Shown here: one piece after another, positions 22,021 to 34,533 of the stretch | How the letters are laid out: each line of letters begins with the position of its first letter | How positions within the stretch are numbered: the stretch's first letter is position 1 | Source of the DNA: Antilocapra americana | Lineage: Eukaryota; Chordata; Mammalia; Artiodactyla; Antilocapridae | Length of the DNA stretch: 64,000 nt | Direction: 5' to 3' | Assembly (NCBI GenBank): GCA_007570785.1 | Contig: ML660777.1 | Coordinates: forward strand, 7,478,866 to 7,542,865 | Notes under the pieces: model-generated | Database searches by the model: none | What the model was told of the DNA's origin: nothing | The model's input: only the letters and a program-made list of their open reading frames with translations | Translations under genes and position numbers: made by a program

Positions 22021-25000
22021 AGTAGTGAGATACTTAGAAGGTAACCCAGATTACTCACTATTTAGCAAGGGAAATAACTGGCTGATGCTGGAGAGAAGTC
22101 TTGATTCAGGATGGGATTCAGTTACTTTGAATCACTAGCTCAACAATGTTATTAAAGACCTGTCTCATACCATTTCTTCTTTCTGCTCTGTCGGTTTTGC
22201 CCTAATGCTGGTTGCAGGATGACTGTCAATATTCTTGAACCTACAAGCATTGTCATTGTCATCTAGAGAAAAAGACAGACATCTTCTGGAAGCTCTGTCC
22301 AGAGAATGAGAAAGCCTCTTTCCCAGGCACACCTCCCTCTACACACTCCCCACCCCCCACCCATTTTATTCCCTTTGCATCTCTGGGACAAGTTTGATCA
22401 CATAACTTTGGCTGAACCAATACTGTGGCTGAAAAATGAGATTGTGCACAATATTTAGGGCTAGGGTTGGTGCTCCCTTCCCCTAAAAGCTTTTGTGTTA
22501 TGCATGGGGTAACAAAATAAAGATAAAAATGAGAGAGGAGAGAAAGAGAAGAAAGAATAAGTTCTTAGGAAATGAGCTCAACCACAAATCATTTGAACCT
22601 AATTTAAGACTTCAGAAAATATAAATGGTTTTTAAGTGGATAGAACTCTGTGACAATAATAAGGAGATTTTATTTTATTTTTAATGCCCTTAAGCACATT
22701 CTATTGGATTTCTTTTCTCCAAGTCTGGAAGATATGTGAGACAGATTTTAAAGTTTTTCTGGTCATTTTTGTCTTTTGGAATAATATTTCAGGTATTTAA
22801 AAGCCAAATACAAGCAAACCCCAAATCAGTCTCTCATTCCATACAGAATTATTCTTTCTCTGTCCTAATCTCCCATTTTTATCCCTGTTTCTACCACCAC
22901 AGCCTTAGTTTATGACATGTACATTTCTTATTCTCCTTGATATACTTTCCTTATCATTTCTAGGCAGGGGAAAGAATTAAAGGGAAAGGAGAAATATCTT
23001 TTTATTTACCATATTTTGCTTTTTGGATTTGTTGGTATTTGTTTGTTTGTTTTGGCTCCCACATTCATTGTTGTGATATAACTGTCTTCTCTGACTCTTT
23101 ATCTTCTGAGGAATTTTGTTGAATTTTTGGAGGATAATCCCGCCAACATGAAGAAGGTCCCTATATCCCTCTCTCAATAACTCTCATCATGAGTTGCTTT
23201 GGTCCAAAGAGGACTCCAGTAAAAAATTTTGTATATTAGTTCATATCCATTCATAGTGAGATGCTTACTCTCAGTTATATATGTCAACTTTCCATACTAT
23301 ATTGTTTTCTTTATTGTAAGCACCCTTCTCTTGGATTTTTGGGGAGGAAAAAAACAAAACAAAACTGAAGTTCTTGTTCTTTTCACACTTTCTTCCCCTA
23401 CAATTGCTTTGAATTGTGTTAATTTCAGCATAATTTTAGTCTCACCATCATAAATGTTGGCTGAAGGTTGTTGATGAGGTTTTATAGTCAATACTAACTT
23501 AGATCTATATGCACTTTTCTAGATTCATTTTTAGACTCTTTGAACTTTTTTTCACTAATATCTTCAACGTTGACTAATATCTCCAATGTTTACAACTACC
23601 ATGGAAAATCAGTATTCTATTTTTTGTTTAAAAGTTATGTAGTAGCTTGAATTAGAAGAGGATAATTTCATGTTTTTGTTGAAAATTTTAAAAATAATTG
23701 AAAACTGTTTACTTAAAAATATGTTTAAAATAATCTTAATTTCCATTATGAAAATGCATTATCAAACAGAAAAAAATGCAGGGTGCATGTTTTGAAATCA
23801 TTATATCTCAAATAACTATTTGTTGTCTAGGGTCTCACAGAGGAATTGACAAAGAGAGTTTTTTAAAGTTTCTTTTGTGCTCTGAATGGTATCTATAGCC
23901 TATCGGAGTGCTTTTGTGGAGAACATAGATAAGGAACTGACAATACATTTCAACAAGCTTAATTTTGACTTGAGAGTTCCAAAGAAAGTGCATATTTAAG
24001 CTGTGTAATTCATTTTATTTCTAAGAAAACTCAAATTATATCTTTCTTGTGAAAGTAATTAATTTCTGAATAAAAAGTTAAAAGAAGTAATTAAAGTTTA
24101 AACAAGTCCTTAAATACCCCAAGTAAATCATCTAAACATAGCTTTTGTTTAAGGAAATATAGATATTATAATTGCTGATTTATTCCCATGTCAAAATCAT
24201 AATTATATCTGATACTGGTATTGATAGAGTTAAGAATTAATAGCCTTTATTTATTCAGTACTGGTGTTTCTACAGCTCAGCTGATTCTGTTTCTGAATAT
24301 AACCTCGAGTCTCCTAATTTGTTTAATCAAAAAATCATTTTCTTTAATATGTAAAAATATAGAGATGTTCCTATAAAAAGTATTCTTTGTATAATTTAGA
24401 AAATCTAAAATATCCAAGGGAGGGGAAAATTCATATTTGCACTCAAAAGGTTGCTAATTGGAGACTAATTTTACTTGCTATTGGACAGGTTTCAGTCTTA
24501 GAAGCTCACCCAAGGTTTTGTTTTTTTTTCTTTTCCTTGTGCTACTGAACAATTCTGGATAGAGAGTAAACAGGAAATAATTCTCTTTGCTCATGTCACT
24601 ATATTTTCAGAAAATATTTGGGTTGCTGATAAACTCAGACTAAATTCTGTGATTCTCGCAAGTCAAAACAGGTGTATATATGGACATATGATTTTATCTA
24701 CATACATGTCTATAGAGAAGTTCCTTCCTTTCAAGAAAATGTTCAAGTCTATTATAATGGTAATAAATAAATAAACATAATCTATATTTATAATAAATAT
24801 ATCTATAAGTCTGTATATGCTTTTTATTGTCTTGATTCCAATGACACATTTCACATATGTGAGAGATATTTAAGTACTAATTTTAATGTATGGTAATAAT
24901 TTCCTTGATTTCAGTAGTTCATATAAATACTTTCTATGACTAGCTTCTAATTTCTATTTTGTAGTGAATGAAACAATCTGAGAAATACATGTAAAATGCC

Positions 25001-26232
25001 ATAGCTTCTATATGATTTATTGGATGCAAATGTATATATTAAATTGGTGTATGTTGATATACAATACTTTAAAATGAAGAAAATAAAAGAAAAAATAGAG
25101 AAAGAGATACAGAGTGAGATGGGGGCAAGGAAAAGAAAAAAAATGTCAAGTTCTCTAAAGCCATACAATTGTGTATTAATAATGTATCAAATTTTGATTA
25201 CTGATTTACATATCCAAACATTAGCAGCAATGCAGTTTTTATCTGAAATGATCAATAATAGAGATTCCATATAAATTTCTGCCAGTTTTCACTCTCATAT
25301 CTCGTTATCATAGAAAAATAAAATAAAAAGGAATTTTCCCTGTATCTGTCTTTATGCATGAATGTGTGTGTGTGTACATGTAGTCATTGTGCAATAAATA
25401 TTAAATGCTTCACAATGTTATATATAAAACCAAAAATCATGAGAGTAGCATTTGTTAAGAATACATGATGGCTTATTTTGGTCATCATGACTTTTTTGCT
25501 TTCTGCTAGTAATTAGATAAGTGCTGTCACATGGTGGGAAACATTAAACAAATGGTCTGGGGTAAGGTTACATACATTTGTGCAGTAACCTTCTGTCTAA
25601 GTGAATAGTTAATTGGACACCTATGTGAAACCCCATTGAAAAGTGGCAGTTCCATTAAGCCCTCAGTCAATAAAAACAACATGAGCCTAATTTGTTTTTA
25701 TTACTACACAAAAGAAAATTATAGAAACATTTAAAATCTGCGGGAATTCATTGTAGGATATAAATATGCTTACTTGTCTCTCCTTTTTGTTTCTTGGCTG
25801 TAGTTTATGCTCTTCAGAGAGCCTTGTTAATATTCAGGATTGGTATTTTTGCAAGGTGAGAGTTAAAACAAAATATTTGGAAAGCTAAATTCCCAATCTA
25901 GTGACTGCTGGGACCAAAGAAACTGTTTTTTCCATAATTTCAGTCACAAATCTTTCACTCCCTGAATAGAGCTCTGAACACAGGACCCAGTAGAAGCATC
26001 AGGGCAGAAGGAATTAAAGAACTCATTCTCTGATGCCCTTTCTTTCCTAATCCCTGCCCACTCCAGTTCCATAATTGGAATCTTTGAAAAATGGAGCTAA
26101 ATTGAAGGTTACTTAGAATGCAGAAATAAAAATAAGATGCTGTTATTTAATTCAATTTAAACATTCTGTAGCAATAGGCAAAATAATTTGATCATTTTAA
26201 GAGAAGACATGTTATGTAGAAGACTGTAACCT
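22021..26232. other. Long unassigned AT-rich stretch
   Basis: About 4.2 kb without a young SINE, LINE or gene. The part 22,190-22,480 (TGGGACAAGTTTGATCACAT, GCTGAACCAATACTGTGGC) resembles an old mammalian interspersed repeat whose class I cannot name. Short open frames (22,977-23,177, 24,947-25,274) look like chance. (TG)n-like simple sequence occurs at 25,365-25,378. Confidence 0.5.
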
Positions 26233-26432
26233 TAAGTCCAGACACAAGGATTCAAACTTGCCACCAGAGCTGGCTTTTTCATCTGAAAAATGGGGATGAT
26301 ATTATTGGGGATGATATTGATATTATCAATATCTACTTGATACAGTTTTCCTGAAGATTAAATGAATCCATTTATGTAGAGTGCTTAAAAGAGTACCTGG
26401 TCATTATAAGCACTACTTAACAGCTTGCTATT
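26233..26432 (+). repeat. MIR SINE
   Basis: Sense MIR with the usual order: a CTGGCTTTTTCATCTGAAAA-type segment, AATGGGGATGATATTATT, then GAAGATTAAATGAATCCAT, GTAGAGTGCTTAAAAGAGT and TACCTGGTCATTATAAGCAC. A 15-bp unit (GGGGATGATATT) is duplicated in the centre near 26,291-26,318. Confidence 0.85.
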
Positions 26433-26925
26433 TGTTATTACCCAAGTTGATTAGATAAACTCTCAGATTAGAAGTTAAATCATTTATCAGTATACACAAG
26501 TGTTTTTCCTGATATGAACACTTTAGTCAGGCTAACATAAAGAACTGTAAAATTAGCTATTTAGATCAACAGTATTCCTTTCAATAGAAAGGTTTTAAAA
26601 TTATGTTAGCTTATCAAGCTACTCCAAATAAATAGCTATTTTGTGTTTAGAGATACTGATATATGAGTACTCTAAAATACACGTATAAAAATAGAAAAAT
26701 ATCCAAGAATGCTTAACAACCCTATCATGTCTTCTTGTAAATAAAGTTAACAAATACTGAGTGTATATATGAAAACTGAATAGAAATTGTGGGAAATTAA
26801 AACTACCACACAGGGTCCTTGTCTTCCGAGAGTTCACAAAAGGATGGAGGGAAACACAAATAAGCAAAAAAAAAAATGCAAATCTGGTTTAGAAAAGTGA
26901 AAAATGTTTTACTAGTGGTTTTTAT
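26433..26925. other. Unassigned AT-rich DNA
   Basis: Nothing recognised apart from an A-run at 26,866-26,877. Confidence 0.5.
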
Positions 26926-27134
26926 GGGGCTTCCCTGGGGGCTCAGCAGTAAAGAATCCACCTTTCTTTACAGGAGATGTGGGTTTGATCCCTGGGTTGG
27001 GAAGATCCCCGGAGAAGGAAATGGCAACTCACTCCAGTCTTCTTACCTGGAGAATCGCATGGACAGAGGAGCCTGGTGGACTGTAGTACATTGGGTCATA
27101 AAAGAGTTAGACAAGACTTAGCCATTGAACAACA
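26926..27134 (+). mobile_element. Bov-tA SINE
   Basis: Complete-looking sense copy: GGGCTTCCCTGGGGGCTCAG head, GGTTTGATCCCTGGG B-box region, GGAAATGGCAACTCACTCCA, TGGACAGAGGAGCCTGGTGG and an AACAACAG tail. No clear TSD. Confidence 0.93.
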
Positions 27135-28448
27135 GAGGAAGGGGAGATTTCACATTTACTGAATATTTGGTTCCATGCCTGTTTGGACTATGATCCATGA
27201 TTTGTGGTCGCTGCAATGCATGGCGCTTTTAAATATGAAAAACAGATCAACACTGTATGCTTGTAAGATTCAGTAAGTTGATGCATTCAGTAAGCATGTG
27301 TAGGTTAACCATAATCTATAGCCATTCTGCATAACACAGAGCAAACTGAAAATGAATACAAAGCAGATATGACAGTTTAGATGTGTAATATGTATTCTTT
27401 AGCACAGTTCAGACAAATAGAACATGCATAAACACATGCACACAAAGAAATTAATCCCCATTTTGTTTTAAAATCTTGTCTGCTGGTCAAAATCTATTGT
27501 AAATGAAAAAAAAAAGGCCAGTAATAGCTAGTTAAGATGTGAAAATCATTTTCACTAGTGAAAAGATGTCAAAGTCATTGCTAAGAAACCACTATAAAAA
27601 TATACATACATTAAAATGTTTATTGCCATGGTTTTAGGTTTAATCCAACCATTAAGGGAACCTGTATCTAGTATCTGATAGACAATATGTGACTTCCTTA
27701 CCATGAAAACAGGAAGAGATTTATTTTTGGTGAGGGAAATAATTACCAATTGTTTTATGTACATCAGCAGCATTATGGTGATTTAAATGTCCTTGTCTTT
27801 CTGCTTTTCCACAAGATAAGAGCTATATTTAGCAAGTAGAAGTAAATGGGAGAGAAAATTCTTATAGGAACATAGTTACTTGAAAGTGCTAAGAAAACAA
27901 TTAAACACCTGCCTGATTGAGTGGGTCTCTCTCACTCGGATTACAAGGAGTGAGGAGATGCAAGAGACGCTGGAAATAAAAGTGATTATACAAAAGATTG
28001 GGAGACCCCAAAATGGAAATTCTGAGGTCCCAGGAAATGGCATGGGAAAGAAGAATGCTGTAAGTACTATAAGAGTAAGAAGACAGTGCTCAAACACAGG
28101 GAAACTAGCAGAGTATGAATGCCAGGGTGTAAGTAGGTGAACAGAGAACTTTGAAAGTCAGTTAATTTGAGTGAAACTAAAGAAGAGAAGACATCAATGT
28201 CATTTTTTCCTCTCTGAGCCAAGTCTGTTTTTGTCCTCAATTTTATACTTCATGATAGGTATAGCTTGAAAAAATGTGTTTGCTTGCCAGAAAAATAAAA
28301 GCATATCCAGAAAATACAGCATAGGTTTACATACTTGTTGGCACTGAGCCACATTTTTGATCTGTTTAAAGTTAGAAAGAAGGCAGACAAATAAAATAAT
28401 TTTTTTGGTAGTCAGATATAATTTAATAAGTGGCTCCAGAGTAAATTG
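27135..28448. other. Unassigned intergenic DNA
   Basis: No gene was recognised. A plus frame at 27,880-28,140 (86 codons) lies in the least AT-rich part of this stretch but has no domain, no splice context I can support and no similarity I can name. Confidence 0.45.
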
Positions 28449-28656
28449 TGGGCTTGCCAGGTGGTACAGTGGTCAATCTGCCTGCCAATGCAGGAGACCC
28501 AAGAGATGAGGGTTCAAGCTCTGGGTTAGGAAAATCCCCTGGAGTAGGAAATGGCAACCAATTCCAGTACTCTTGCCTGAAAAATTGCATGGACAGAGGC
28601 ACCTGGCAGGCAATAGTCCATGGCATCACAAAGAGTCAAGACATGACTGAGTGCAT
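28449..28656 (+). mobile_element. Bov-tA SINE feeding a (CA)n microsatellite
   Basis: Sense copy: TGGGCTTGCCAGGTGGTACA head, GGTTCAAGCTCTGGGTTAG, GGAAATGGCAACCAATTCCA, CATGGACAGAGGCACCTGG, and AGACATGACTGAGTGCATAC. The tail passes directly into a CA tract, a common association for this SINE family. Confidence 0.92.
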
Positions 28657-28661
28657 ACACA

Positions 28662-28710
<49 letters not shown>
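28657..28710. repeat. (CA)n microsatellite
   Basis: About 50 bp of almost uninterrupted CA units after one ACAAACAC variant. It starts exactly at the SINE tail. Length suggests likely population polymorphism, inferred from general microsatellite behaviour. Confidence 0.98.
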
Positions 28711-28715
<5 letters not shown>

Positions 28716-28970
28716 CTATACTTTCACCGAAGCCTGAGCAGAAAAACTATGTGGTATATTACTTTGAACAGCGTACAAAGATAGTAATTCAAAGGAATTG
28801 GATAAAGTCATAAACCACTGTCTTTTGGCTCAAATCTAGCATCTGGATTTTACTGTGAGGTGTTGGAGTAGGGCTTCTGCAAACTAGACTTCTGCTTTGC
28901 CAATTGTCTACCTGCCTATGAAAGACCAGAAAGCAGGAAGAAGAGGGAGACTTTTCTCTTTTCACCTACA

Positions 28971-29195
28971 GGGCTTCCCAGGTGGCACTAGTGGTAAAGA
29001 ATCTGCTTGACAATACAGGTAGACATAAGAGACGGTGAGTTTGATCCCTGGAAGATCCCCTGGAGAAGGGCACGGCAACCCACTCCAGTATTCTTGCCTG
29101 GAGAATCCCATGGACAGAGGATCTTAGCGGTCTACAGTCCATAGGGTCGCAAAGAGTTGGAGAAGAGTGTAGACTGAAACGACTTAGCACTGGAG
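28971..29195 (+). mobile_element. Bov-tA SINE
   Basis: Sense copy: GGGCTTCCCAGGTGGCACTA head, GAGTTTGATCCCTGGAAGAT, CACGGCAACCCACTCCAGTA, CATGGACAGAGGATCTTAGC and an ACTGAAACGACTTAGCAC end. A likely duplication, CTCTTTTCACCT before and CTCTTCACCT after (29,201-29,210), differs by a two-base gap. Confidence 0.92.
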
Positions 29196-29210
29196 CACTG
29201 CTCTTCACCT

Positions 29211-29521
29211 CTTGTCAGCATTGCTCTTACACAAGCACTTCCTCCAATCAGCAACATTCAGATTCAGCATTTAGTGCTAGAAAGCTTCCACTACCTTTCT
29301 CACCATAGACTCCCTGAAGTTCCAGTGTTAGAGAGGCAACCTCTGTTCCCAGAAATCTGAATCTCCACCTTGAAGGAACTCGTGTTCATGTTCTAGGTTC
29401 TTGAAAGTATATTTTCCTTTATATTCATCCATCCTTAAGAGGATCAGCTGCTTCCTGCAGCTATAACCTGTGTTACCTCAAGATTCTCCTCTTGATGTTC
29501 TGGTCTTCCTTTACTTGCTTA
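29211..29521. other. Unassigned intergenic DNA between two SINEs
   Basis: About 310 bp of moderate GC content with no gene and no repeat that I can identify. Confidence 0.45.
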
Positions 29522-29717
29522 GGGCTTCCTTGGTGGCTCAAATGGTAAAGAATCTGCCTGCTATGTGGGAGACTTGAGTTCAATCCCTGGGTCAGGAAGA
29601 TCCCCTGGGGAAAGGAATGGCAATCCACTCCTGAATTTTTGCCTGGAGAATTCCATGGACTGAGGAGCCTGGCGAGCTACACTCCATGGGGTCACAAAGC
29701 TGAGTGACTATCAATAC
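29522..29717 (+). mobile_element. Bov-tA SINE
   Basis: Sense copy: GGGCTTCCTTGGTGGCTCAA head, GAGTTCAATCCCTGGGTCAG, GGAATGGCAATCCACTCCTG, CATGGACTGAGGAGCCTGG, and GTCACAAAGCTGAGTGACTA. A small deletion lies between CAAAG and CTGAGTG, where AGTCGGACACGA is usual. Confidence 0.92.
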
Positions 29718-30672
29718 AAATGCACTATATACTTGTTTAACAGCTCTTTATATTAAATTCTTTCGGCTAAGTTAACTAATGGAGGTATTTCTGCTTACAT
29801 AAGAGGGCAATTGATAGAATTAAAAAATTTTCTTGAAAATTTCAGAGTCAAGATTCTGATAAAAGAAAAAGTAAAAACTACCATGGAAAAGGTTAGTGCC
29901 TATTTTCAAACAATAAAGGTTTTATATCTAGAGTATTAAAACAAATTTATTTTTTTCATATTCCTTGTTTGTACTTAATCAATGGAATGGCATTTCTACA
30001 CGGAGGAAAGCCAAATTTCCAAAAGCCTGTTAAAGACTTTCAAGATTCATTTATGTTAGTTATTACATTTCTAAGCTGCAAGCTTATTTCTCAAATAAGA
30101 AGACTCAATAGATGTCAGTGTTGAGGGGATTTGAAATTTATCCCCAAATTTATTACTCTCACTTCAAGGATGAAAGATGATTTCTAAAGCCATAGTGACA
30201 GAAAATAAAAAAATAAAAAACTTGTTTGGGGAAGAATCAAATCAGATTGAAAAGAAAGCTTACATTCTTCATTATACTGATCTCCACAGAATAAATACAG
30301 GATATTTATATATCACTAGGATTTTTCTGATTTGTGTTCGATTGTTCTATTTGAATATTGCACATAATTTTTCTATTTCTAATGGCACTTGTATTTTCAT
30401 ACTATCCTTCATTAAGTCTAATAAATATCATTATTATCTTGTTAAAGTAAATGTTCTGATAACTAAAATGTTCAACTAAGTATTCATTTTTCCTAAAGAA
30501 TACAAAGCTATCATATATCCATCTTTTTTGGTTTTTAATGCAATTTTTCAGAATCATTTCAAGAGTACGATGGCTAGGGAATGTAATCAAGGTCATTTAT
30601 TTTTAAGACAATCATAATTTTGGAACTGGAATGACTGTTTTCATTTGAGGAAGACAATATCACCATTATCTG
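29718..30672. other. Unassigned AT-rich DNA
   Basis: No gene recognised. A plus frame of 100 codons at 30,177-30,479 is rich in Ile, Tyr and Asn, as expected from AT-rich noncoding sequence, and shows no domain. Confidence 0.5.
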
Positions 30673-30683
30673 TAGCATTTTTA

Positions 30684-30879
30684 GGGACTTCTTAATAGGT
30701 CGGTAAAAAATCTGCCTGCTATACAGGAGACCCTGGTTCAGTTCCTGGGTGGGGAAGATCCCCTGGAGAAGGGTAAAGGCTACCCACTCTTGTATTCTGA
30801 CCTGGAGAATTCCATGGACTGTATAGCCCATGGAGTCGCAAAGAGTCGGACACGACTGAGCAATTTTCACTTTCTTTCA
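30684..30879 (+). mobile_element. Bov-tA SINE with TSD
   Basis: Sense copy: GGGACTTCTTAATAGGTCGG head, GGTTCAGTTCCTGGGTGGGG, TAAAGGCTACCCACTCTTGT, and GAGTCGCAAAGAGTCGGACA with a TTTTCACTTTCTTTCA tail. TAGCATTTTTA (30,673-30,683) and TAGCATTATTA (30,880-30,890) match at 10 of 11 positions. Confidence 0.94.
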
Positions 30880-30890
30880 TAGCATTATTA

Positions 30891-31981
30891 ATAGTCATAA
30901 GCTTACTTCAAATGAATCTAGATTCCTAACTATGTAACTGTTTCTCAAAATTTCCTTTTAGAAACTTTTTTTGGGTTTATACACAGGAAAATATTTTGAA
31001 ACAAATGCCATCATTTTACTCACAGAGCGTCTAAAGCTTCTATGATACATGTCTGTGTGAACTTGAATCTATTCTCCTCTGCAGCTGAGAGTGGAAATAA
31101 TTTTAATATGTATGACAAAGTTATTCTCCAGAGCTCATAAGACAAAGGACAGAAGATTTTTCTACCAGTCATTTCATTTATAACTCTCAATTTTCTACAT
31201 TTCTATTATGATTATGATGATCAATTCTTCCATAAAGAATAAAATGACTATTAAACTTTCTAAATGAAATCTGAAAAATTAACAGTGCCTCTTAAAAACT
31301 CTTAATTTCATATTATTTGTTTTTCCCAATTCTTCTTGCATACATTTCATTGCAGCCTACTCCTGAAACACACATTCATTAAAATGTGTTTTTTCTACCA
31401 TGAGCTTAATTTTAAAAACTGTGCATTTAAAAGAAGGCAAGTTAAATACAGCAGAATGTTAATGGCAACTCTGCTTTCTTATTGATATTTTTGACCTCTT
31501 CTAATTCTTTTGTTTTCTAAGTTCTCTATAATAAATATGTATTACTGTTATTATCATGAAATTCAATTATTAAAATGAATCTATCTCATCACTATAATGC
31601 TCAACTTGAATAATTGAGTAAACTTGAAGCTTTTTCTGTTCCCTACTATTTTAAGCATTCTTTTTCCTTAAATACGTTATATTCAACTTATCTCTTTCAC
31701 TTCATGGCATCTGACACAGGCACCAAGAGTGAGTTAAATTTGTCAGCTTTTTTATTAGGGAGATATCTATGCAAAATGAAATAGGCAGAGTCAGTAGAAG
31801 CTGGATAGCTCTGAGACCTCAAAGCAAATCCAATCCCAAGTGAAGGGGGTAGGAGAAATGGTTGGGTGCAAGCATCCTAGCCTGCTGAGTACTCTAAACA
31901 TGATCCAGGAAAGACATTAGGGATTATTTGGACTCTGTCTTCTTTTTCCTTCCAGGTGAAATGTACATTAACATCCCTTCT
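30891..31981. other. Unassigned AT-rich DNA
   Basis: No gene or assignable repeat seen. Confidence 0.5.
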
Positions 31982-31994
31982 ACACTGTCATTGG

Positions 31995-32210
31995 AAGCTT
32001 GCTTGGTGGCCCAGTGGTAAAGAATTCACCTGCAGTGCAGGAGCCGGAGACCCAGCTTCAGTCCCTGGATCAGGAAGATCCCCTGGAAAAGGAAATGGCA
32101 ACCCACTCCAGTATTCTTTCCTGGAAAATCCCACTGAAAGAGGAGCCTGGCAGGCTACAGTCTTTGGGGTCACAAAGAGTTGGGCACAAGTGAGCAACTA
32201 GACAGCAGCA
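31995..32210 (+). mobile_element. Bov-tA SINE with 13-bp TSD
   Basis: Sense copy: AAGCTTGCTTGGTGGCCCAG head, AGCTTCAGTCCCTGGATCAG, GGAAATGGCAACCCACTCCA, AGAGGAGCCTGGCAGGCTAC, and a GACAGCAGCA tail. ACACTGTCATTGG (31,982-31,994) and ACACTATCATTGG (32,211-32,223) differ at one base. Confidence 0.95.
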
Positions 32211-32496
32211 ACACTATCATTGGTGCATACAGCCTGTGGGAGATTTGTGTTCTGCAAAAAACAGGGAAAGTTGTAAACATACAGCAACTTGATTAACTTT
32301 GCATTCTGTGTAAGAGGTCTGCAAGTGGCATTATCATGGTCACCACACAGCTAACATAGTTTCTTTCCCAAAATCTAAGGTCGATTTCCCCCTTCATGCA
32401 TCATAGCCTTGTTGTAGTGAAGGGGCTTGCATAACTCAATGAAGCCATGAGCCATGCCACACATGTGTTATAGTGAAGATTTCTGACAAAACATGG

Positions 32497-34400
32497 TCCA
32501 CTAGAGGAGGGAATGTCAAACCACCCCAGTATTCTTACCACAAGAACCTTATGAACTATTTGAAAAAGCAAAAAGATAAGACACCAGAAGATGAGCCCAC
32601 CCCACCCCCCTGCAACCCTCCCCCTTCCCTGCCAGGATGGAAGGTGTCCAGTATTCTACTGGGGAAGAGAGGAAGATGATTACATATAGCTCTGGGAAGA
32701 ATAAAGTGGAAACAATGCTTAGCTGTGGATGTGTCTGGTGGTGTAAAGTTTGATGCTGTAAAACACAATATTCTATGGAAACCTGGAATATTAGGTCCAC
32801 TGAATGTGATCAAGCAGGAGATAGAAAGGGTGAACATCAGCATCCTAGGAATCAGTGAATTAAAATGGACTGGAATGGGAGAATGTAATTCAGATGACCC
32901 TTATACTATGGTGGGCAAGAATCCCTTAGAAGGAATGGAGTAGTGGCCCTCATAGTCATAGTCAAGAAGAATCTAAAGTGCAGTACTTGGTTGCAACCTC
33001 AAAAATGACAAAATGATGTTGGTTCATTTCCAAGGCAAACGATTCAACATTACAACAGTGCAAGTGTATGCCTCAACACTTGATGACAAGTTGAAATTAA
33101 CTGGTTCTGTGAAGACCTACCATATCTTCTTGAATTAACACCAAAAAAAGTTGTCCTTTCCATCATAGGGGTTTGAAATGCAAAAGTAGAAAGTCAAGAG
33201 ATACCCAGAAAACAGGCAAGTTTCATCTTTGAGTATATAATGAAGCTGGGCAAAGGCTGACATAATTCTCTCAATAGAACACTGGTTGTAGGAAACACCC
33301 TTTTTCAACAACACAAGAGACAGTTCTACACATGGACATCACCAGATGATCAAAACAGAAATCAGATTGATTATCTTCTTCACAGCCAAAGATGGAAAAG
33401 TTCTACACAGTCAGCAAAAATAAGACCTAGAGCTGACTGTGGCTCAGATCATGAACTCCTTATTGCAAAATTCAGACTTAAATTGAAGAAGTAGGGAAAA
33501 CCACTATAAAAACCTGTATGCCAGTCAAGAAGCACCAGTTAGAACTGGGCATGGAATTACTGACTGATTCCAAATTGGGAAAGGAGTATAACAAGGCTAT
33601 ATATTGTCACCCTGCTTATTTAACTTATATACAGAGCGCATCATGCAAAATGCCAGGCTGAATGAACCACAGACTAAAGTTTGCTGGGGAAATATCAACA
33701 ACCTCAGATATGCAGATGATACCATTCTAATGAGACAAAGTGAAGAGGAACTAAAAAACCTCTTGATGAGGGTAAAAGAGAAGCGTGAAAAAGCTGGCTT
33801 GAAGCTCAATATTCAAAAAAACTAAGATCATTTCTTCTAGTCCCATTACTTCATGGCAAATAGATGGGGGGAAAGCAGAAATGGTAACAGATTTTATTTT
33901 CTTGGGGTCCAAAATGACTGCAGCTTTGAAATTAAAGCACACTTGCTCCTTGGAAAGCTATGGTTTTTCCAGTAGTCCTGTACGGACACGAGAGTGGGCC
34001 ATAAAGAAGGCCAAGTGCCAAAAAATTGATGCTTTTGAATTACGGTGCTGGAGGAGACTCTTGAGAGTCCTTTGGACTGCAAGAAAATCAAACCAGTCAA
34101 TCCTGAAGGAAATCAACTCTGAATATTCATTAGAAGGACTGATGCTGAAGCTGAAATTCCAGTACTTTGGCCACTTGATGTAAACAGCCAACTCACTGGA
34201 AAAGACCCTGATGCTGGGAAAGATTGAAGACAAATAGAGAAGAGGGCAGCAGAGAATGAGATGGTTGGATGTCATCATCGACTCAATGGGCATGAATTTG
34301 CACACACTCCAGGAGATAGTGAAGGACAGGTGAGCCTGGAATGTTGCATGTTGCAGCCACAGGGTCACAGTCAGACATGACTTAGGGACTGAACAACAAT
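32497..34400 (+). mobile_element. BovB LINE with a large internal deletion
   Basis: The 5' end is present (TCCACTAGAGGAGGGAATGT). It leads through the endonuclease region (ISILGISELKWTGMGECNSD at about 32,835-32,895) to GAAGTAGGGAAAACCACTAT near 33,488-33,508. There the sequence jumps to the middle of RT (CAGTCAAGAAGCACCAGTTA), so roughly 0.9 kb of linker and RT N-terminus is missing compared with the copy at 13.1-16.2 kb. YADD is present at 33,709-33,720. A second deletion joins TTGCTCCTTGGAAAG to CTATGGTTTTTCC at about 33,957. The 3' end near 34,400 is decayed. Non-functional. Confidence 0.92.
33604..33825 (+). pseudogene. BovB RT palm fragment
   Basis: A 73-codon frame beginning MSPCLFNLYTERIMQNARL, with NINNLRYADDTILM (motif C, YADD intact) and KAGLKLNIQKN. 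It ends where a frameshift disrupts the run of A residues at about 33,818-33,823. Motif A lies in the deleted segment, so no catalytic core can form. Confidence 0.85.
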
Positions 34401-34533
34401 GACAAGGTCAATTTTATTCATTCACATTTGGTTGATTCCTGCTAATATAAATGATCTAAGTTCTCTGTCTTTTTCAAATTCAACCTGTCACTGTAGGCCA
34501 ATGTTAAGATCTTAGAAGACTTGCATTTATATC

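Noticed and set aside
27880..28140. 86-codon plus frame with basic residues
   Set aside because: No recognisable family and no supporting gene structure; kept only as a note in the intergenic entry.
26926..32210. Series of similar ~200-bp units that might suggest an array
   Set aside because: These are dispersed Bov-tA insertions with their own TSDs and irregular spacing, not a tandem or CRISPR array.
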